Of a stretch of 64,000 bases of DNA, positions 24,261-34,462 are shown one piece after another; the stretch's first letter is position 1, and each line of letters starts with the position of its first letter. Origin of the DNA: Candidatus Saccharimonadota bacterium. Lineage in GTDB: Bacteria > Patescibacteriota > Saccharimonadia > Saccharimonadales > Saccharimonadaceae. The position numbers and the translations under genes are program-made. Where the stretch lies: the NCBI GenBank assembly GCA_905372275.1, contig CAJPON010000003.1, forward strand, positions 1-64,000, read 5' to 3'. The notes beneath the pieces were generated by a model. That model saw only the letters and a list, made by a program, of their open reading frames with translations, was not told the DNA's origin and did not search any database.

Positions 24261-24881
24261 CTAATTTACATCTTTGATACTAAAACCAAACTTACTGGCG
24301 ACAAGCGCAATATCCGGTTTACCAAACTCGTCTGCTAGCGCCTGAAATTTGGCTTGTTTATCGCTGCCAAATTTTTGCACCAGATTATAATACCATTCAA
24401 ACGTGCAAAAATATGGCGGCTCTTTGGGCGGTTTGCTTTTGGAATGAAATTTGTCGGCGTACATTAGCAGTCGCTCCTCGGGCGTGTTAGCGGTATAGTC
24501 GGCTGGCGGAATGGACAAGTTTTGGTTAATTACATCCTGCTTGGTCAAGCCTACGCCAGTATGGTGCGAAGCAAACCGCCAAATTTGTTCAGGAAAGCCT
24601 TCATTTCGCAGAATCTGCTCACCAATCACGCCGTGGCGAACGCCGTCAACAAATTTGCCGTTTTCCAGAACATCGTACGCACCGATATCATGAAGCATGC
24701 AGGCAACATGCAGTAAATCACTGTCGACTCGCGAGTTCGGCTTAGCGTCTAAAAGTTGCGCCGCAATTGCGTCAACCGCTTGGCAATGAATGTAAATCAG
24801 CGCAAAATCAGTATCAGTTTTGGCGTATTTTTTGTGCAAGTTTTTTATTTGAGCTTCAGTTGGTAGTTTTGTTTTACTCAT
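24261..24881 (-). CDS. HD-domain phosphohydrolase
   Basis: A 206-residue HD-superfamily protein. The metal motif is seen in LLHVACMLHDIGAYD, a later H in RHGVIGEQIL and a final pair in FASHHTGVG. The substrate is probably a nucleotide or phosphorylated metabolite. It lies 21 bases after the CYTH gene and may be transcribed with it. Confidence 0.8.
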   Translation of the reverse strand: MSKTKLPTEAQIKNLHKKYAKTDTDFALIYIHCQAVDAIAAQLLDAKPNSRVDSDLLHVACMLHDIGAYDVLENGKFVDGVRHGVIGEQILRNEGFPEQIWRFASHHTGVGLTKQDVINQNLSIPPADYTANTPEERLLMYADKFHSKSKPPKEPPYFCTFEWYYNLVQKFGSDKQAKFQALADEFGKPDIALVASKFGFSIKDVN

Positions 24882-24902
24882 ATACTTATTTCGCAGACTA
24901 GT

Positions 24903-25442
24903 CTATTTATCAAATTTTAATTCCGCAAGTTTCTCGATGTCTATACCGATATTCCGGTATAAATCAGAAGTGCTTTTCGTTATCAAATCGCTCTCAGCAA
25001 AGCCAAGCAGCGCTGCCGTTTTTACCACTTCCATTACGCTGTTCGCTTCTATTTCGACATATGGCTTTAACTTCGGCCAGCGGTCGATGACAACCTGAAC
25101 ACCGTCGAGGTCGTATTCTTGGCGTTTGTTTTCTTGATAACCGCGCGGTTTAATGCCAATTTTTGCTAATATTTCCAGCATCGTTTCCATATCAGACACT
25201 TCAACTTCCCACTCATGAGTACCATCAATAGTGTCGGCAGTTATTTCTTTGACGGTCAAAGTCGCCTGTCTCCCATCAGAACGCAACCGCACCCAGCGAT
25301 CTGGCACCGCTGGCATCGTATCAAATACGTAACGGCAAAAATTGTAATTACCGACTTCCTTAGCGCCGAGACTTGTCAACTTTTCTATGATATCGGCGGG
25401 ATCGACATCATATATTTTTGCTTCGTATTCTATGTTTGACAC
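24903..25442 (-). CDS. CYTH-domain protein (class IV adenylate cyclase or triphosphatase type)
   Basis: The tunnel-fold signature ExExK appears as EYEAKI at the N-terminus. Paired basic and acidic strands follow (RWVRLRSDG, EWEVEVSD, VEIEANS). At 179 residues it suits CyaB-like cyclases or inorganic/thiamine triphosphatases. The sequence alone does not choose between them. The start is a GTG with an AAGGA site. Confidence 0.8.
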   Translation of the reverse strand: MSNIEYEAKIYDVDPADIIEKLTSLGAKEVGNYNFCRYVFDTMPAVPDRWVRLRSDGRQATLTVKEITADTIDGTHEWEVEVSDMETMLEILAKIGIKPRGYQENKRQEYDLDGVQVVIDRWPKLKPYVEIEANSVMEVVKTAALLGFAESDLITKSTSDLYRNIGIDIEKLAELKFDK

Positions 25443-25452
25443 GAAAATCCTT

Positions 25453-26805
25453 TTAAATCCTCACATCGCCGTCTAAACTAACATAATTCTTAGCGCCGCT
25501 GCGGTACATGGCGGAAGGTTTATTTTTGGCGTCAAACTCATATTTCATCAGTTCGCCAAAATAGCTAAAATGATTACCCTTCGCAATTTTTAAGGTGGCG
25601 TCATCGACTATTTCCAGCTCTTCAGCCATGTTGAATGGCTGCCAATCATTAGACCATAAACCCCTCAATCCTTTTTCTGTATCAACAACTTCATATACGC
25701 CGTAATCGTTAACGAACCGCGCTTCAAACTTTCGACGTTTTTTATCAGAAACGTCACCAAATTGATCAATAATTCCTAATATCGAATTTGCGACTATTCC
25801 TGGCGCTGTATCATACGCGTTCGCCAGCACCGAAACAGTTATTCCGTCGTCTATCCGCGACCAGGTACGGCCGACAAATCCTGGATAACCGCCGCTATGA
25901 CCGACGAGCCGCTTACCATCTTTAGCTTTTGCGATATCAACACCCAATCCGTAACTTCCTGCGTTTGCTTCGTCGGCGACTTGCCATGATGGGCGCTGCA
26001 TTTCCCGTTTGGAAGCATCGCTCAACAGTTTGCCTGAGCCGATTTGCAGAGCAGCAAAGAATTTCGCCAAATCATGTGCCGTTGAGCAAAATCCCGTGGC
26101 TGGCTGCAATACACCAGTTGTGACGTGTTGAAACGGACGGCGCTGCTGCTGCAAATCAAACCTACTATAGCCAGTAGCCATACGAAGTTCTGGCGAATAT
26201 TCCGTGGTGGTTTGTTTCAAATCAAGTGGCGCGATAATGTTTTCCGTCACAAAATCAGCGTACGATTTGCCGCTAGCTTGCTCAATCACCAAACCCAGCA
26301 AGCCAAAACCAAAATTAGAATACTTGAATTCGGAATTTGGTTCGAACACCAGTTGTGACTTCATGATTTGCTGCTTGAATTCATTTTCATCTGGAAATTC
26401 TCCTTGAAACTGCCAAAAGCCCGACGCCTGGCCATCACGAATTACGCCCGCCGAATGGCTCAGTAACTGACGCAAGGTTACGTCATGCCAACGCTGGTCG
26501 CTATGCTGCGCCAGCCACGGTAGATGCGTCGTAGCTGAATCATCGATGCGCAACTTGCCGCGCTCTTGTAGCTGCATTACGGCCGTAGCAGTAAATGTTT
26601 TTGATTGCGAAGCAACGTGAAAAAGATGATCGGTCATTAGTGTTTCATTGTGTTCTATATTTGCCAGACCGTAGGCTTTATTGAAAACCACCTCGCCGTC
26701 TTTGGCTATCGCCACCGTAAATCCCGGCCAGCGCGCCCACTGGCTGCGCAGCATTAGCCATGAGTCAATAAATTTCAGTGTTCGTTTGGGAATTGATTTC
26801 ATCAT
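25453..26805 (-). CDS. Serine hydrolase of the beta-lactamase/class C family
   Basis: It carries the SxxK motif as SQSKTFTA and the YxN motif as YSNFGFG, with a third motif near LVGHSGGYPGF (HSG). A C-terminal beta domain of about 100 residues follows, 450 in all. No signal peptide is visible, so it may be cytoplasmic and act on a peptide or ester rather than on antibiotics. AGGAGG lies 12 bases upstream of the ATG. Confidence 0.85.
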   Translation of the reverse strand: MMKSIPKRTLKFIDSWLMLRSQWARWPGFTVAIAKDGEVVFNKAYGLANIEHNETLMTDHLFHVASQSKTFTATAVMQLQERGKLRIDDSATTHLPWLAQHSDQRWHDVTLRQLLSHSAGVIRDGQASGFWQFQGEFPDENEFKQQIMKSQLVFEPNSEFKYSNFGFGLLGLVIEQASGKSYADFVTENIIAPLDLKQTTTEYSPELRMATGYSRFDLQQQRRPFQHVTTGVLQPATGFCSTAHDLAKFFAALQIGSGKLLSDASKREMQRPSWQVADEANAGSYGLGVDIAKAKDGKRLVGHSGGYPGFVGRTWSRIDDGITVSVLANAYDTAPGIVANSILGIIDQFGDVSDKKRRKFEARFVNDYGVYEVVDTEKGLRGLWSNDWQPFNMAEELEIVDDATLKIAKGNHFSYFGELMKYEFDAKNKPSAMYRSGAKNYVSLDGDVRI

Positions 26806-26838
26806 AGCCTGCTTGTACCTCCTAAGATATTACGTTTC

Positions 26839-27258
26839 TTACGGCCACCACTTCAGCACAAAATCCCGGTAGCCTGGCGCAATTTTGTCAGTAGCTTCGA
26901 CTTCTGTTCGCGTCAGCCAAACTATACGTTCCTCGCCGCCATCACACGCTCGGTCCGGTATTTCGATGTTACCGTCAACCATGGCCGTGTAGCCAAGAAT
27001 AATTTTATGGTCTTTGACGGCACTACCTCGCGGATAGCGCATATAGAAATCAGCTGGCGTCGCATAGATGGTGATACCCAGCTCCTCGCGCAGCTCTCGC
27101 TCTAGCGCCACGTCAGGCGTTTCGCCAGCGTCAATATGTCCGCCCGGCAAGCCAAAGCCATCATCGTGCGGATAATACATCAGTAGCACACGCTTGCCGT
27201 CGCTGCTATACAGCGCTACTTTTACGCTAACTTCGTGTCGATCGTACATTGCGCTCAT
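26839..27258 (-). CDS. NUDIX hydrolase
   Basis: The Nudix box GxxxxxExxxxxREUxEExG is complete (GGHIDAGETPDVALERELRE then ELGI). At 139 residues it is a single-domain pyrophosphohydrolase, possibly MutT-like. The ATG overlaps the aspS stop by 4 bases (ATGA), so it is translated with the synthetase. Confidence 0.9.
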   Translation of the reverse strand: MSAMYDRHEVSVKVALYSSDGKRVLLMYYPHDDGFGLPGGHIDAGETPDVALERELREELGITIYATPADFYMRYPRGSAVKDHKIILGYTAMVDGNIEIPDRACDGGEERIVWLTRTEVEATDKIAPGYRDFVLKWWP

Positions 27259-29093
27259 AATCCCAATTCCTTTAGCTGCGCTGGATCAACCGTTGATGGC
27301 GAATCCATCATCACGTCGACGCCCGAACCGTTCTTTGGAAAGGCTAAAGTCTCGCGAACGTTAGTTTCGTCAATGAGTTCCATGAGAATTCGGTCGACGC
27401 CAAAGGCACAGCCAGCGTGTGGCGGCGCACCGTATTTGAAGGCATTGAGCATGGCGCCAAATTTTTCTTCGACGTAGCTTTCGCTAAAGCCAAGTAGATC
27501 AAACACTTTGTATAGCACCGCTGGGTTGTGGTTGCGCACGCCGCCAGAACAAATTTCGTAACCGTTCATCACCATGTCGAATTGGTCGGCGACAATTGCC
27601 AATTTATCAGCATCAGTGGCAGCAGCTTCCAAGGCTTGCAAGCCACCTTTTGGCATGCTGAACGGATTGTGGCCAAAGTCAAGCTTCTTGCCGCGGTCAT
27701 CCCACTCGTAGAATGGAAAGTCGATAATCCAAGCCAAGGCTACCTCATCCGATTTTTTCAGGTTGAAGTGAGCAGCAAATTCGTTTCGCAGACGACCAAG
27801 TACGGCGTTAACGACTGGACGAGTGTCGGCGCCGAAGAAGACAACATCACCGTCTTCAGGTTTCATTGTATCTATAAGTAGCTTATGTTCTTTATCTGAC
27901 AAGAACTTTGCTACTGGCGAAATCACATCATAGCCATAAAAGTTACTACCAACAAGCGGGATCGTATCACCCTGCTCCTCGTCTGTATTTTTGATTGTCA
28001 TGTACTTAATATAGGCTAAGCCACCCGCACCCTCGCTTTTGGCAATGTCTGTGAATTGGTCGATTTGCTTACGGCTGAGACTGGCGCCGTTCTTGACGCA
28101 AATCGCCTTGATGCACTCGGCGTTTTTGAACACGCCAAATTCGGTATTGGCGAATACGTCGGTTAGCTCAATCAGCTCCATGCCAAAACGCAAGTCTGGC
28201 TTGTCCGAGCCGTAGGTCTCCATGGCGTCGCGGTAGGAAATACGCGGAATTGGACTGCCATCACCAACAGGCAGGTCGCTCAAATCCAGCAATTCCTTGC
28301 CCGCAAACTCAGTCGCTAGCTGCCGCATCAACGGCTCAACTTCCTGGCGAACCTCCTCGCCATCCTCAACGAAGCTCATCTCCAGATCCAGCTGGTAAAA
28401 CTCACCGTACAGTCGATCGGCCCGCGGATCTTCATCGCGGAAACACGCTGCCAGCTGATAATATCGCGGCACGCCACCAACCATCAGCAGCTGCTTGAAC
28501 TGTTGCGGCGCTTGCGGCAAAGCGTAAAACTTGCCTTCTTGCAGACGGCTAGGGATCAGGAAATCACGCGCACCCTCGGGGCTGGAATTTGCCAAAATCG
28601 GCGTCTGAATCTCAATGAAATCATGGTCGTCCATGTACTGATGCATCCGTCGGTACATTTCAGCACGTTTTTTCAGCATCTGTTGCATCTTCGGGCGGCG
28701 CAGGTCGAGGTAACGATACTTAAAACGCAGGTCCTCGCCCGCTTGGTTTTCCTCGGCAAAGGGCTGGATTGGCAAGGTCTCGGCTCGGTTAAGTAACGTC
28801 AACCTCTCGACCACCAATTCAACTGCGCCAGTCGGAATTTTATCGTTCTTTAGCCCAACCGCGCGCTCGCGCACCATGCCTTCGGCGCGAATGACAAATT
28901 CATCGCGCAACTCATCAGCAAGCGAAAATGCTTCCGGATTATCAGAATTAAAAACTAGCTGCAACAAACTGGTGTGATCACGCAAATCAACAAAAATTAG
29001 CCCGCCATGATCGCGGCGCGAGTGCACCCAGCCGCTAACTGAAATTTTTTCGCCGGCAAGTTGCGCCGCCTGTATATTAAAAGTTCGCTTCAT
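27255..29093 (-). CDS. aspS: Aspartyl-tRNA synthetase
   Basis: A class II synthetase of 612 residues from the ATG at 29093. An OB-fold anticodon domain (GWVHSRRDHGGLIFVDLRD) is followed by the bacterial catalytic core with GAD insertion (motif 2 CFRDEDPRADRLYGEF, motif 3 FGVDRILMEL). An ATG 51 bases further upstream is in frame, but the TATAAT (29103-29108) falls between the two, so the later ATG is the true start. The leader is about 3 bases. Confidence 0.95.
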   Translation of the reverse strand: MKRTFNIQAAQLAGEKISVSGWVHSRRDHGGLIFVDLRDHTSLLQLVFNSDNPEAFSLADELRDEFVIRAEGMVRERAVGLKNDKIPTGAVELVVERLTLLNRAETLPIQPFAEENQAGEDLRFKYRYLDLRRPKMQQMLKKRAEMYRRMHQYMDDHDFIEIQTPILANSSPEGARDFLIPSRLQEGKFYALPQAPQQFKQLLMVGGVPRYYQLAACFRDEDPRADRLYGEFYQLDLEMSFVEDGEEVRQEVEPLMRQLATEFAGKELLDLSDLPVGDGSPIPRISYRDAMETYGSDKPDLRFGMELIELTDVFANTEFGVFKNAECIKAICVKNGASLSRKQIDQFTDIAKSEGAGGLAYIKYMTIKNTDEEQGDTIPLVGSNFYGYDVISPVAKFLSDKEHKLLIDTMKPEDGDVVFFGADTRPVVNAVLGRLRNEFAAHFNLKKSDEVALAWIIDFPFYEWDDRGKKLDFGHNPFSMPKGGLQALEAAATDADKLAIVADQFDMVMNGYEICSGGVRNHNPAVLYKVFDLLGFSESYVEEKFGAMLNAFKYGAPPHAGCAFGVDRILMELIDETNVRETLAFPKNGSGVDVMMDSPSTVDPAQLKELGL

Positions 29094-29189
29094 ATCTCTG
29101 TTATTATACTCGATTTGACCATCCTTTACCAATCTGCGCTGCATTGATAGCTTTTCTAAATAAAATGCGCTACAATTAGCATAAGAATT

Positions 29190-30974
29190 ATGAGGATCCT
29201 AAATAATACTCTGGTCAAGATTCTGACGCGTAATAATATTGCGACCGAAGAAACTCTCAAACCGCTAATGGAAGAGGCAGAGCGTTCTTCGCGGCCGCTG
29301 CAAGATATTGTATTAGATTCAAAGCTTGTATCTGAAACCGACTTGACAAAGCTTTTCGCGCAATACGCCGATATACCTTACATTGAGGTCGATCCACGTA
29401 ATATTCCGAGCGAGGTACTGAATCGCATCCCAGAGCGTATCGCCCGCCAATACAATGCAGTTGTTTTTCAGATTGATGAAGATGGCACTATGCACTTGGC
29501 GATGGATGATCCAGATGATGTGCTGGCTACTAATTTTATCGAGAAAGAGATCGGCAGCAATACTAAAATTTATATCGCACCGCATTCTAATATCTTGCAA
29601 TGTTTAGAAAATTATCGCGGCGATGTCAATCAAGAGCTCAATGAAGTCATTGACGTGCAGCGCGAAGATGACGGCTCGGATCAGAAAGTCTCCGAAGCTG
29701 ATGTTGCCGAGGATTCGCCAATCGCCCAAACCGTTAATTTGCTGTTAGAATATGCTATCCGTTCTCAGGCCTCAGATATTCACATTGAGCCGCGTGAGAA
29801 TTTCGTGCAAGTACGCTACCGCATCGACGGCGTCCTCAAAGAAGTCAATCAATTACCGCGCAACGTGCTAAATGCACTGGTCAGCCGTATTAAGATTCTA
29901 TCCAACCTCAAGATTGACGAGCGTCGCGTGCCGCAAGACGGCCGCTTCAAAATTAAAGTCGCTGGCAAACAATACGCCTTGCGCGTTAGCACTCTGCCAA
30001 TTACCGACGGCGAGAAAGTTGTCATGCGAATTCTCGACGAGTCCAACCAAGCAATCACGTTGCAACAACTTGGTTATTGGGGCAGATCGCTAGCCATCAT
30101 AAATAACGCTATTGCCGAACCAAACGGCATGATTCTAGTAACCGGACCAACTGGTAGCGGCAAATCAACTTCCTTATTTTCAGTACTATCTATGCTAAAC
30201 ACGCCGGAGGTTAATATCTCAACTATCGAGGATCCAGTCGAATACAAGATCCCCGGCGTCAACCAAACCCAAACCAACGCCAAAGCTGGTATGACTTTCG
30301 CCTCGGGGCTGCGAGCACTGCTGCGCCAAGATCCGAACATCATCATGGTCGGCGAGATCCGCGACGGCGAGACCGCCAATCTAGGCGTGCAGGCGGCATT
30401 GACTGGGCACTTGGTATTTTCAACCTTGCATACCAACAATGCGGCGACTTGTCTACCACGTTTATTGGATATGGGTATCGAGCCATTCTTGATCGCTTCA
30501 ACAGTCAAGGCGGTCGTCGGTCAGCGCTTAGTACGACGACTGTGCATGAACTGCCGCGAACAATACGTACCGACGCCAGACGAAATCAACGAAATAGTCT
30601 CGCTGTTCAATCTACGTCCAGACCAAACGTTTGCACATATTCATGATCTAGAATTACAAGCCATCGAGCAAAAAGTCGGCGGCGACACACCAGCTGGCAC
30701 CGACGAAACTACTATTCGCACCCTCTGGCGAGCGCATCCAGGCGGCTGCGACGAGTGCGGACACGTCGGCTTCAAGGGGCGCGTCGGTATTTACGAAGTG
30801 TTGGGTATGTCGCGCGAAATTCAAAAAATGATAACTTCCGACGCCACTAGCAACCAGATTCAAGATCAAGCAATCAAGGAGGGAATGATTACAATGCAAT
30901 CTGATGGATTAGTTAAAACATTACGCGGCAACACTACGCTCGACGAAGTGCTGCGTGTTACGAGGGAATCCTAA
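29190..30974 (+). CDS. pilB: Type IV pilus assembly ATPase PilB
   Basis: A GspE/PilB extension ATPase of 594 residues. An N-terminal MshE-like domain is followed by the secretion ATPase core: GPTGSGKST near residue 320, an Asp box, EIRDGETA and HTNNAATCLPRLLDMG. The zinc finger shows as CMNC and CDECGHVGF. It powers pilus polymerisation from the inner face of the membrane. TACAAT lies 13 bases before the ATG. It is the first gene of a seven-gene operon, and its stop overlaps the pilC start. Confidence 0.95.
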   Translation: MRILNNTLVKILTRNNIATEETLKPLMEEAERSSRPLQDIVLDSKLVSETDLTKLFAQYADIPYIEVDPRNIPSEVLNRIPERIARQYNAVVFQIDEDGTMHLAMDDPDDVLATNFIEKEIGSNTKIYIAPHSNILQCLENYRGDVNQELNEVIDVQREDDGSDQKVSEADVAEDSPIAQTVNLLLEYAIRSQASDIHIEPRENFVQVRYRIDGVLKEVNQLPRNVLNALVSRIKILSNLKIDERRVPQDGRFKIKVAGKQYALRVSTLPITDGEKVVMRILDESNQAITLQQLGYWGRSLAIINNAIAEPNGMILVTGPTGSGKSTSLFSVLSMLNTPEVNISTIEDPVEYKIPGVNQTQTNAKAGMTFASGLRALLRQDPNIIMVGEIRDGETANLGVQAALTGHLVFSTLHTNNAATCLPRLLDMGIEPFLIASTVKAVVGQRLVRRLCMNCREQYVPTPDEINEIVSLFNLRPDQTFAHIHDLELQAIEQKVGGDTPAGTDETTIRTLWRAHPGGCDECGHVGFKGRVGIYEVLGMSREIQKMITSDATSNQIQDQAIKEGMITMQSDGLVKTLRGNTTLDEVLRVTRES

Positions 30975-32200
30975 TGGCATCTTTCTCCTATGTCGCAACT
31001 AATAAGTCTGGCGATGTCATCCAAGGCAACATCGAGGCTAGCGATCGGCCTGGGGCTTTATCTGCCCTAACCAAGCAAGGTTTGTCACCGCTCAGTATTG
31101 ACTCGCTTGAAAAGAAAGGACTAGCCAGTATTAGTTTTGGCGGCGGCAAGAAAAAAGTTAAAACCGACGACATCGTGATGTTCACCCGCCAGATGAGCGC
31201 CATGGTTAGTGCTGGCGTGCCGTTGCTGCGAGCACTTTCTTCGCAACATGATCACACTGATAGTCCAGCCCTCAAAGCAGTCCTTGGCGACATCATTAAG
31301 GATGTTCAATCTGGTATGCAGCTAGCCGATGCCCTAGGCAAACATCCAGCTACTTTTAACGATGTTTATGTCAATATGGTGCGCGCTGGCGAAGCTGGCG
31401 GTATTCTCGACGATATCCTTAGGCGCCTAGCTATTCAGCAAGAAAAAAGCGCTGGCATCCGCAAAAAAATTAAAGGAGCGATGACTTACCCGCTAGTTTT
31501 GCTGGTTATCACAATTGTTGCTTTCCTGGTTTTAATGGTGTTTGTCATCCCGCAAATCGGCGAAATGATTAAAGGGTTTGGTGGCGAGGATGCCGAACTA
31601 CCAGCTTTGACTCAAGTGATGCTGTCAATTAGCGGCTTTTTGACGACTAAAGGATACTTGCTGATACCAGTACTAATCGCTATCGTTTACTTCTTGCGGC
31701 GCTGGCTGAATACTACAGCTGGCAAACACACTTTTCACCGTCTCGTCCTCAAGATACCAGCTATTAGTAGCATCATTCAGAAAGTAGCCGTCGCCCGCTT
31801 TGCTCGTACGTTTTCGGCTCTCATGGGGTCTGGCGCGGCCGTCCTAGAATCGCTTGAAGTCACCTCGCACTCAGTCGGCAATGTTGTTTACGAGGAAGCT
31901 CTACTAAAAGCCGCCAAGGAAGTCGAAAACGGCAAAAACTTATCGACAATCATCGAAAAAACCGGATTGTTTCCGCCAATCGTCTCGCAGATGCTAGCCG
32001 TCGGCGAAGAAACTGGCCAAACCGACGTCGTACTAGTCAAGGTGGCTGACTTTTACGAAGAAGAAGTCGATGTCGCCATCGATAGTATCGGCTCAATTAT
32101 TGAACCGGTAATGATCGTGCTGATGGGCGGCATGGTGGGGCTAATTGCCGCTAGCGTTATGATGCCAATTGCCGGCTTATCAACGAGTATTAAACAATAA
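30974..32200 (+). CDS. pilC: Type IV pilus inner-membrane platform PilC
   Basis: The GspF/PilC family: 408 residues, two repeated helical domains and three membrane helices. It contains VMFTRQMSAMVSAGVPLLRAL, the typical first-domain motif, and the second copy ARFARTFSALMGSGAAVLESL. It anchors the assembly ATPase and pilin base. The start codon follows directly on the pilB stop (TAATG). Confidence 0.95.
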   Translation: MASFSYVATNKSGDVIQGNIEASDRPGALSALTKQGLSPLSIDSLEKKGLASISFGGGKKKVKTDDIVMFTRQMSAMVSAGVPLLRALSSQHDHTDSPALKAVLGDIIKDVQSGMQLADALGKHPATFNDVYVNMVRAGEAGGILDDILRRLAIQQEKSAGIRKKIKGAMTYPLVLLVITIVAFLVLMVFVIPQIGEMIKGFGGEDAELPALTQVMLSISGFLTTKGYLLIPVLIAIVYFLRRWLNTTAGKHTFHRLVLKIPAISSIIQKVAVARFARTFSALMGSGAAVLESLEVTSHSVGNVVYEEALLKAAKEVENGKNLSTIIEKTGLFPPIVSQMLAVGEETGQTDVVLVKVADFYEEEVDVAIDSIGSIIEPVMIVLMGGMVGLIAASVMMPIAGLSTSIKQ

Positions 32201-32235
32201 AACTTATGCTATACTATATATAGAAAAGGGCATCC

Positions 32236-33294
32236 ATGGTAAAACTATTTTTCAAAGACAAACCGATCATCGGACTCGACATCAATTATACTGGCGTCAA
32301 AGTCATGGCCATCAACCAGAAACACGCTGACGTTCGCGGCTACGGCTCAGTCGATCTTGACCCGGTTAAGACACAGGAGGCACTCGACACCGACGATCAC
32401 GAGTATCTGCGCGAGCACATAGCCAATATGTTTCGAGATCGCATTATCGGCTCTCTGCCTTCTAACCACGTAGTAATTGGCTTGCCAACGAGCCGCACTT
32501 ATTCGCGCACCTTTACTCTACCAGCAAGCGAAGAAAAGCATATTGCCAGCGCTGCCCAGCTAGAAGTCGAACGCTATATACCAGTACCGTCAGACTCGTT
32601 ATACACTGACTACGAAATTATTAAGCGCACCAAAGAGACCCTGATGGTTGTCGTCTCGGCCGCACCGCGCGCGCTGGTTGATGCAGTTACGCAAGTTGCC
32701 AAGGAAGTCGATCTGCGTCCAGTTGCCGTTGAACCGAGCATGAATGCGGTCGCCCGCATCCTGACTAAAACCGAGGAAGGCAATCGTACCACGCTAGTTA
32801 TCGACGTCGGCGCCACCAGTACCGATATTGCCGTCCTGGAAGATTCAGCGATTCTCATTACCGGTTCGGCTAATGTCGGCGGCAATAACTTCACTCTAGA
32901 TATCGCTAGTAAAATGCAAGTGTCGCTAGAAAAAGCTCACCAGTATAAAGTCCTCAACGGCCTCGGGCAAAGCGATGATCATGACAAAATTGAAGCCGCC
33001 CTCAAACCAAGCCTCGGTCGTATCGTCGGAGAAGCCAAAAAGGTCATCCGTTACTACAGCGAACGTATTTCGGAGGATAAAAAAATCGAGCAAATTCTTA
33101 TCGTTGGCGGTGGAGCTAACATGCCAGGTATCGGCGAATACTTTACTAACGCTTTCATTTTGCCGGCCCGCGTCGCTAGCCCGTGGCAAGATCTTGATTT
33201 CGGGTCGCTTGAGAAACCGCACCGCCAGTTTCGTCCGCGTTATATCACCGTCGCTGGTCTGGCTAGCGTACGGCCATCGGAGGTAAAAAAATGA
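32236..33294 (+). CDS. pilM: Type IV pilus protein PilM
   Basis: An actin-like ATP-binding fold of 352 residues: IGLDINYTGVKVMAI, VIDVGATSTDIAVLE and ILIVGGGANMPGIGEYF. PilM binds the N-terminus of PilN inside the cell. A TATACT (32210-32215) and an AAAAGGG site in the 35-base gap before it suggest an internal promoter as well as read-through from pilC. It overlaps pilN by 4 bases. Confidence 0.93.
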   Translation: MVKLFFKDKPIIGLDINYTGVKVMAINQKHADVRGYGSVDLDPVKTQEALDTDDHEYLREHIANMFRDRIIGSLPSNHVVIGLPTSRTYSRTFTLPASEEKHIASAAQLEVERYIPVPSDSLYTDYEIIKRTKETLMVVVSAAPRALVDAVTQVAKEVDLRPVAVEPSMNAVARILTKTEEGNRTTLVIDVGATSTDIAVLEDSAILITGSANVGGNNFTLDIASKMQVSLEKAHQYKVLNGLGQSDDHDKIEAALKPSLGRIVGEAKKVIRYYSERISEDKKIEQILIVGGGANMPGIGEYFTNAFILPARVASPWQDLDFGSLEKPHRQFRPRYITVAGLASVRPSEVKK

Positions 33295-33857
33295 TCAACC
33301 TACTTTCACCCGAAGAACGCAAGCAAATTAAGGCCGCCCGGGCTAACTCAATTTTGATGCGTTATGTTGTCATGTCGCTGATAGTTGTTGTGATCATCGT
33401 AGTTGAATTAATCAGCTCGTATTTTATGCTAGTATTCAACCAGTCTGCCAGTAGAGAAACCATAAATGACAATCAAAGTAAATCTTCAGCCTTCAGCTCG
33501 GTCAAGAGCGATGCCGAAAAGTATCGTTCTAACCTGCGGGTAGCAAAATACATTCTTGACACTCAAGCGCCATATACTGATATTCTAAATGCGATTGCCA
33601 AAAGGTTACCAAACGGCGCCTCGCTCACTGGCATATCAATCGACCCGACGACTTTTGGAACTGCTTCTGTGCAAATTCAAACCCACGTCAGTTCGTACGC
33701 ACAAGCCATTGAAGTCAAAAATAGCTTGCAAGAGACGTCTATCAACAAAGTTAAAGTTTTTGACAGTGTTAGCCTATCAAACGCTACGCACGAAATTGGC
33801 GACAATACATTTCAGGCAAATTACACTGTAATCTATTCAAAGAAGGTACTGCCATGA
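33291..33857 (+). CDS. pilN: PilN-like pilus alignment protein
   Basis: It has a conserved N-terminal INLLSPEERK, the PilM-binding tail, then a membrane helix (about residues 24-46) and a ferredoxin-like extracytoplasmic domain; 188 residues. It overlaps pilM and pilO by 4 bases each, which fixes the operon order. Confidence 0.85.
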   Translation: MINLLSPEERKQIKAARANSILMRYVVMSLIVVVIIVVELISSYFMLVFNQSASRETINDNQSKSSAFSSVKSDAEKYRSNLRVAKYILDTQAPYTDILNAIAKRLPNGASLTGISIDPTTFGTASVQIQTHVSSYAQAIEVKNSLQETSINKVKVFDSVSLSNATHEIGDNTFQANYTVIYSKKVLP

Positions 33858-34462
33858 AATTCGTTCTAAAACCAACTACATTCCGCATTTTGCTTATCGT
33901 GAGCCTACTAGTTATTGCGGCGGCGGGCGCAGGCAGTTTCGTCTTCGGACACCAAGAGATTGTAAAATATGCAGAGGAAACCCGCAAACTCAATACCGAA
34001 GCGCAGGCCTCTAGCAACGAATTACAAGCCCTTTCAAGCCTCAAATCAAAACTAGACAACAGCAAAAGCGACGTAAAGCGCGCCGAACAAATCGTTTCGA
34101 CCAGCAAGAAATATCATTATCAAGATCAAATTGTCAGCGACATCGAAAATCACGCAAATAGCGCTGGTATTAAAATCGCTTCAATCGATTTTTCAGCAAA
34201 TGAAAGCAAATCCAGCAGCTCATCAAGCTCATCGTCGTCTAGCACCGCCAAGAACACTAAAAAACCGGCGCCAGACGGCTTCAAATCGGTTACTGCTACC
34301 GTTAACTTGAGTAATCCGGTATCTTATGAGCAAGCGTACATTTTCTTGCGCTCTTTAGAACAAGGGCTTTTCCGGATGCAAATTTCTAACCTAGCCTTAG
34401 CCAAGGACGACAACAATGGCATCACAGTTAGCGCACTAACTCTGGAGGTATATACAAAATAA
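33854..34462 (+). CDS. pilO: PilO-like pilus alignment protein
   Basis: A membrane helix (residues 11-33), a coiled coil (about 38-85) and a ferredoxin-like C-terminal domain; 202 residues. A run of serines near residue 120 forms a flexible linker, unusual for the family. It is a partner of PilN. The stop overlaps the next start (TAATGG). Confidence 0.8.
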   Translation: MKFVLKPTTFRILLIVSLLVIAAAGAGSFVFGHQEIVKYAEETRKLNTEAQASSNELQALSSLKSKLDNSKSDVKRAEQIVSTSKKYHYQDQIVSDIENHANSAGIKIASIDFSANESKSSSSSSSSSSSTAKNTKKPAPDGFKSVTATVNLSNPVSYEQAYIFLRSLEQGLFRMQISNLALAKDDNNGITVSALTLEVYTK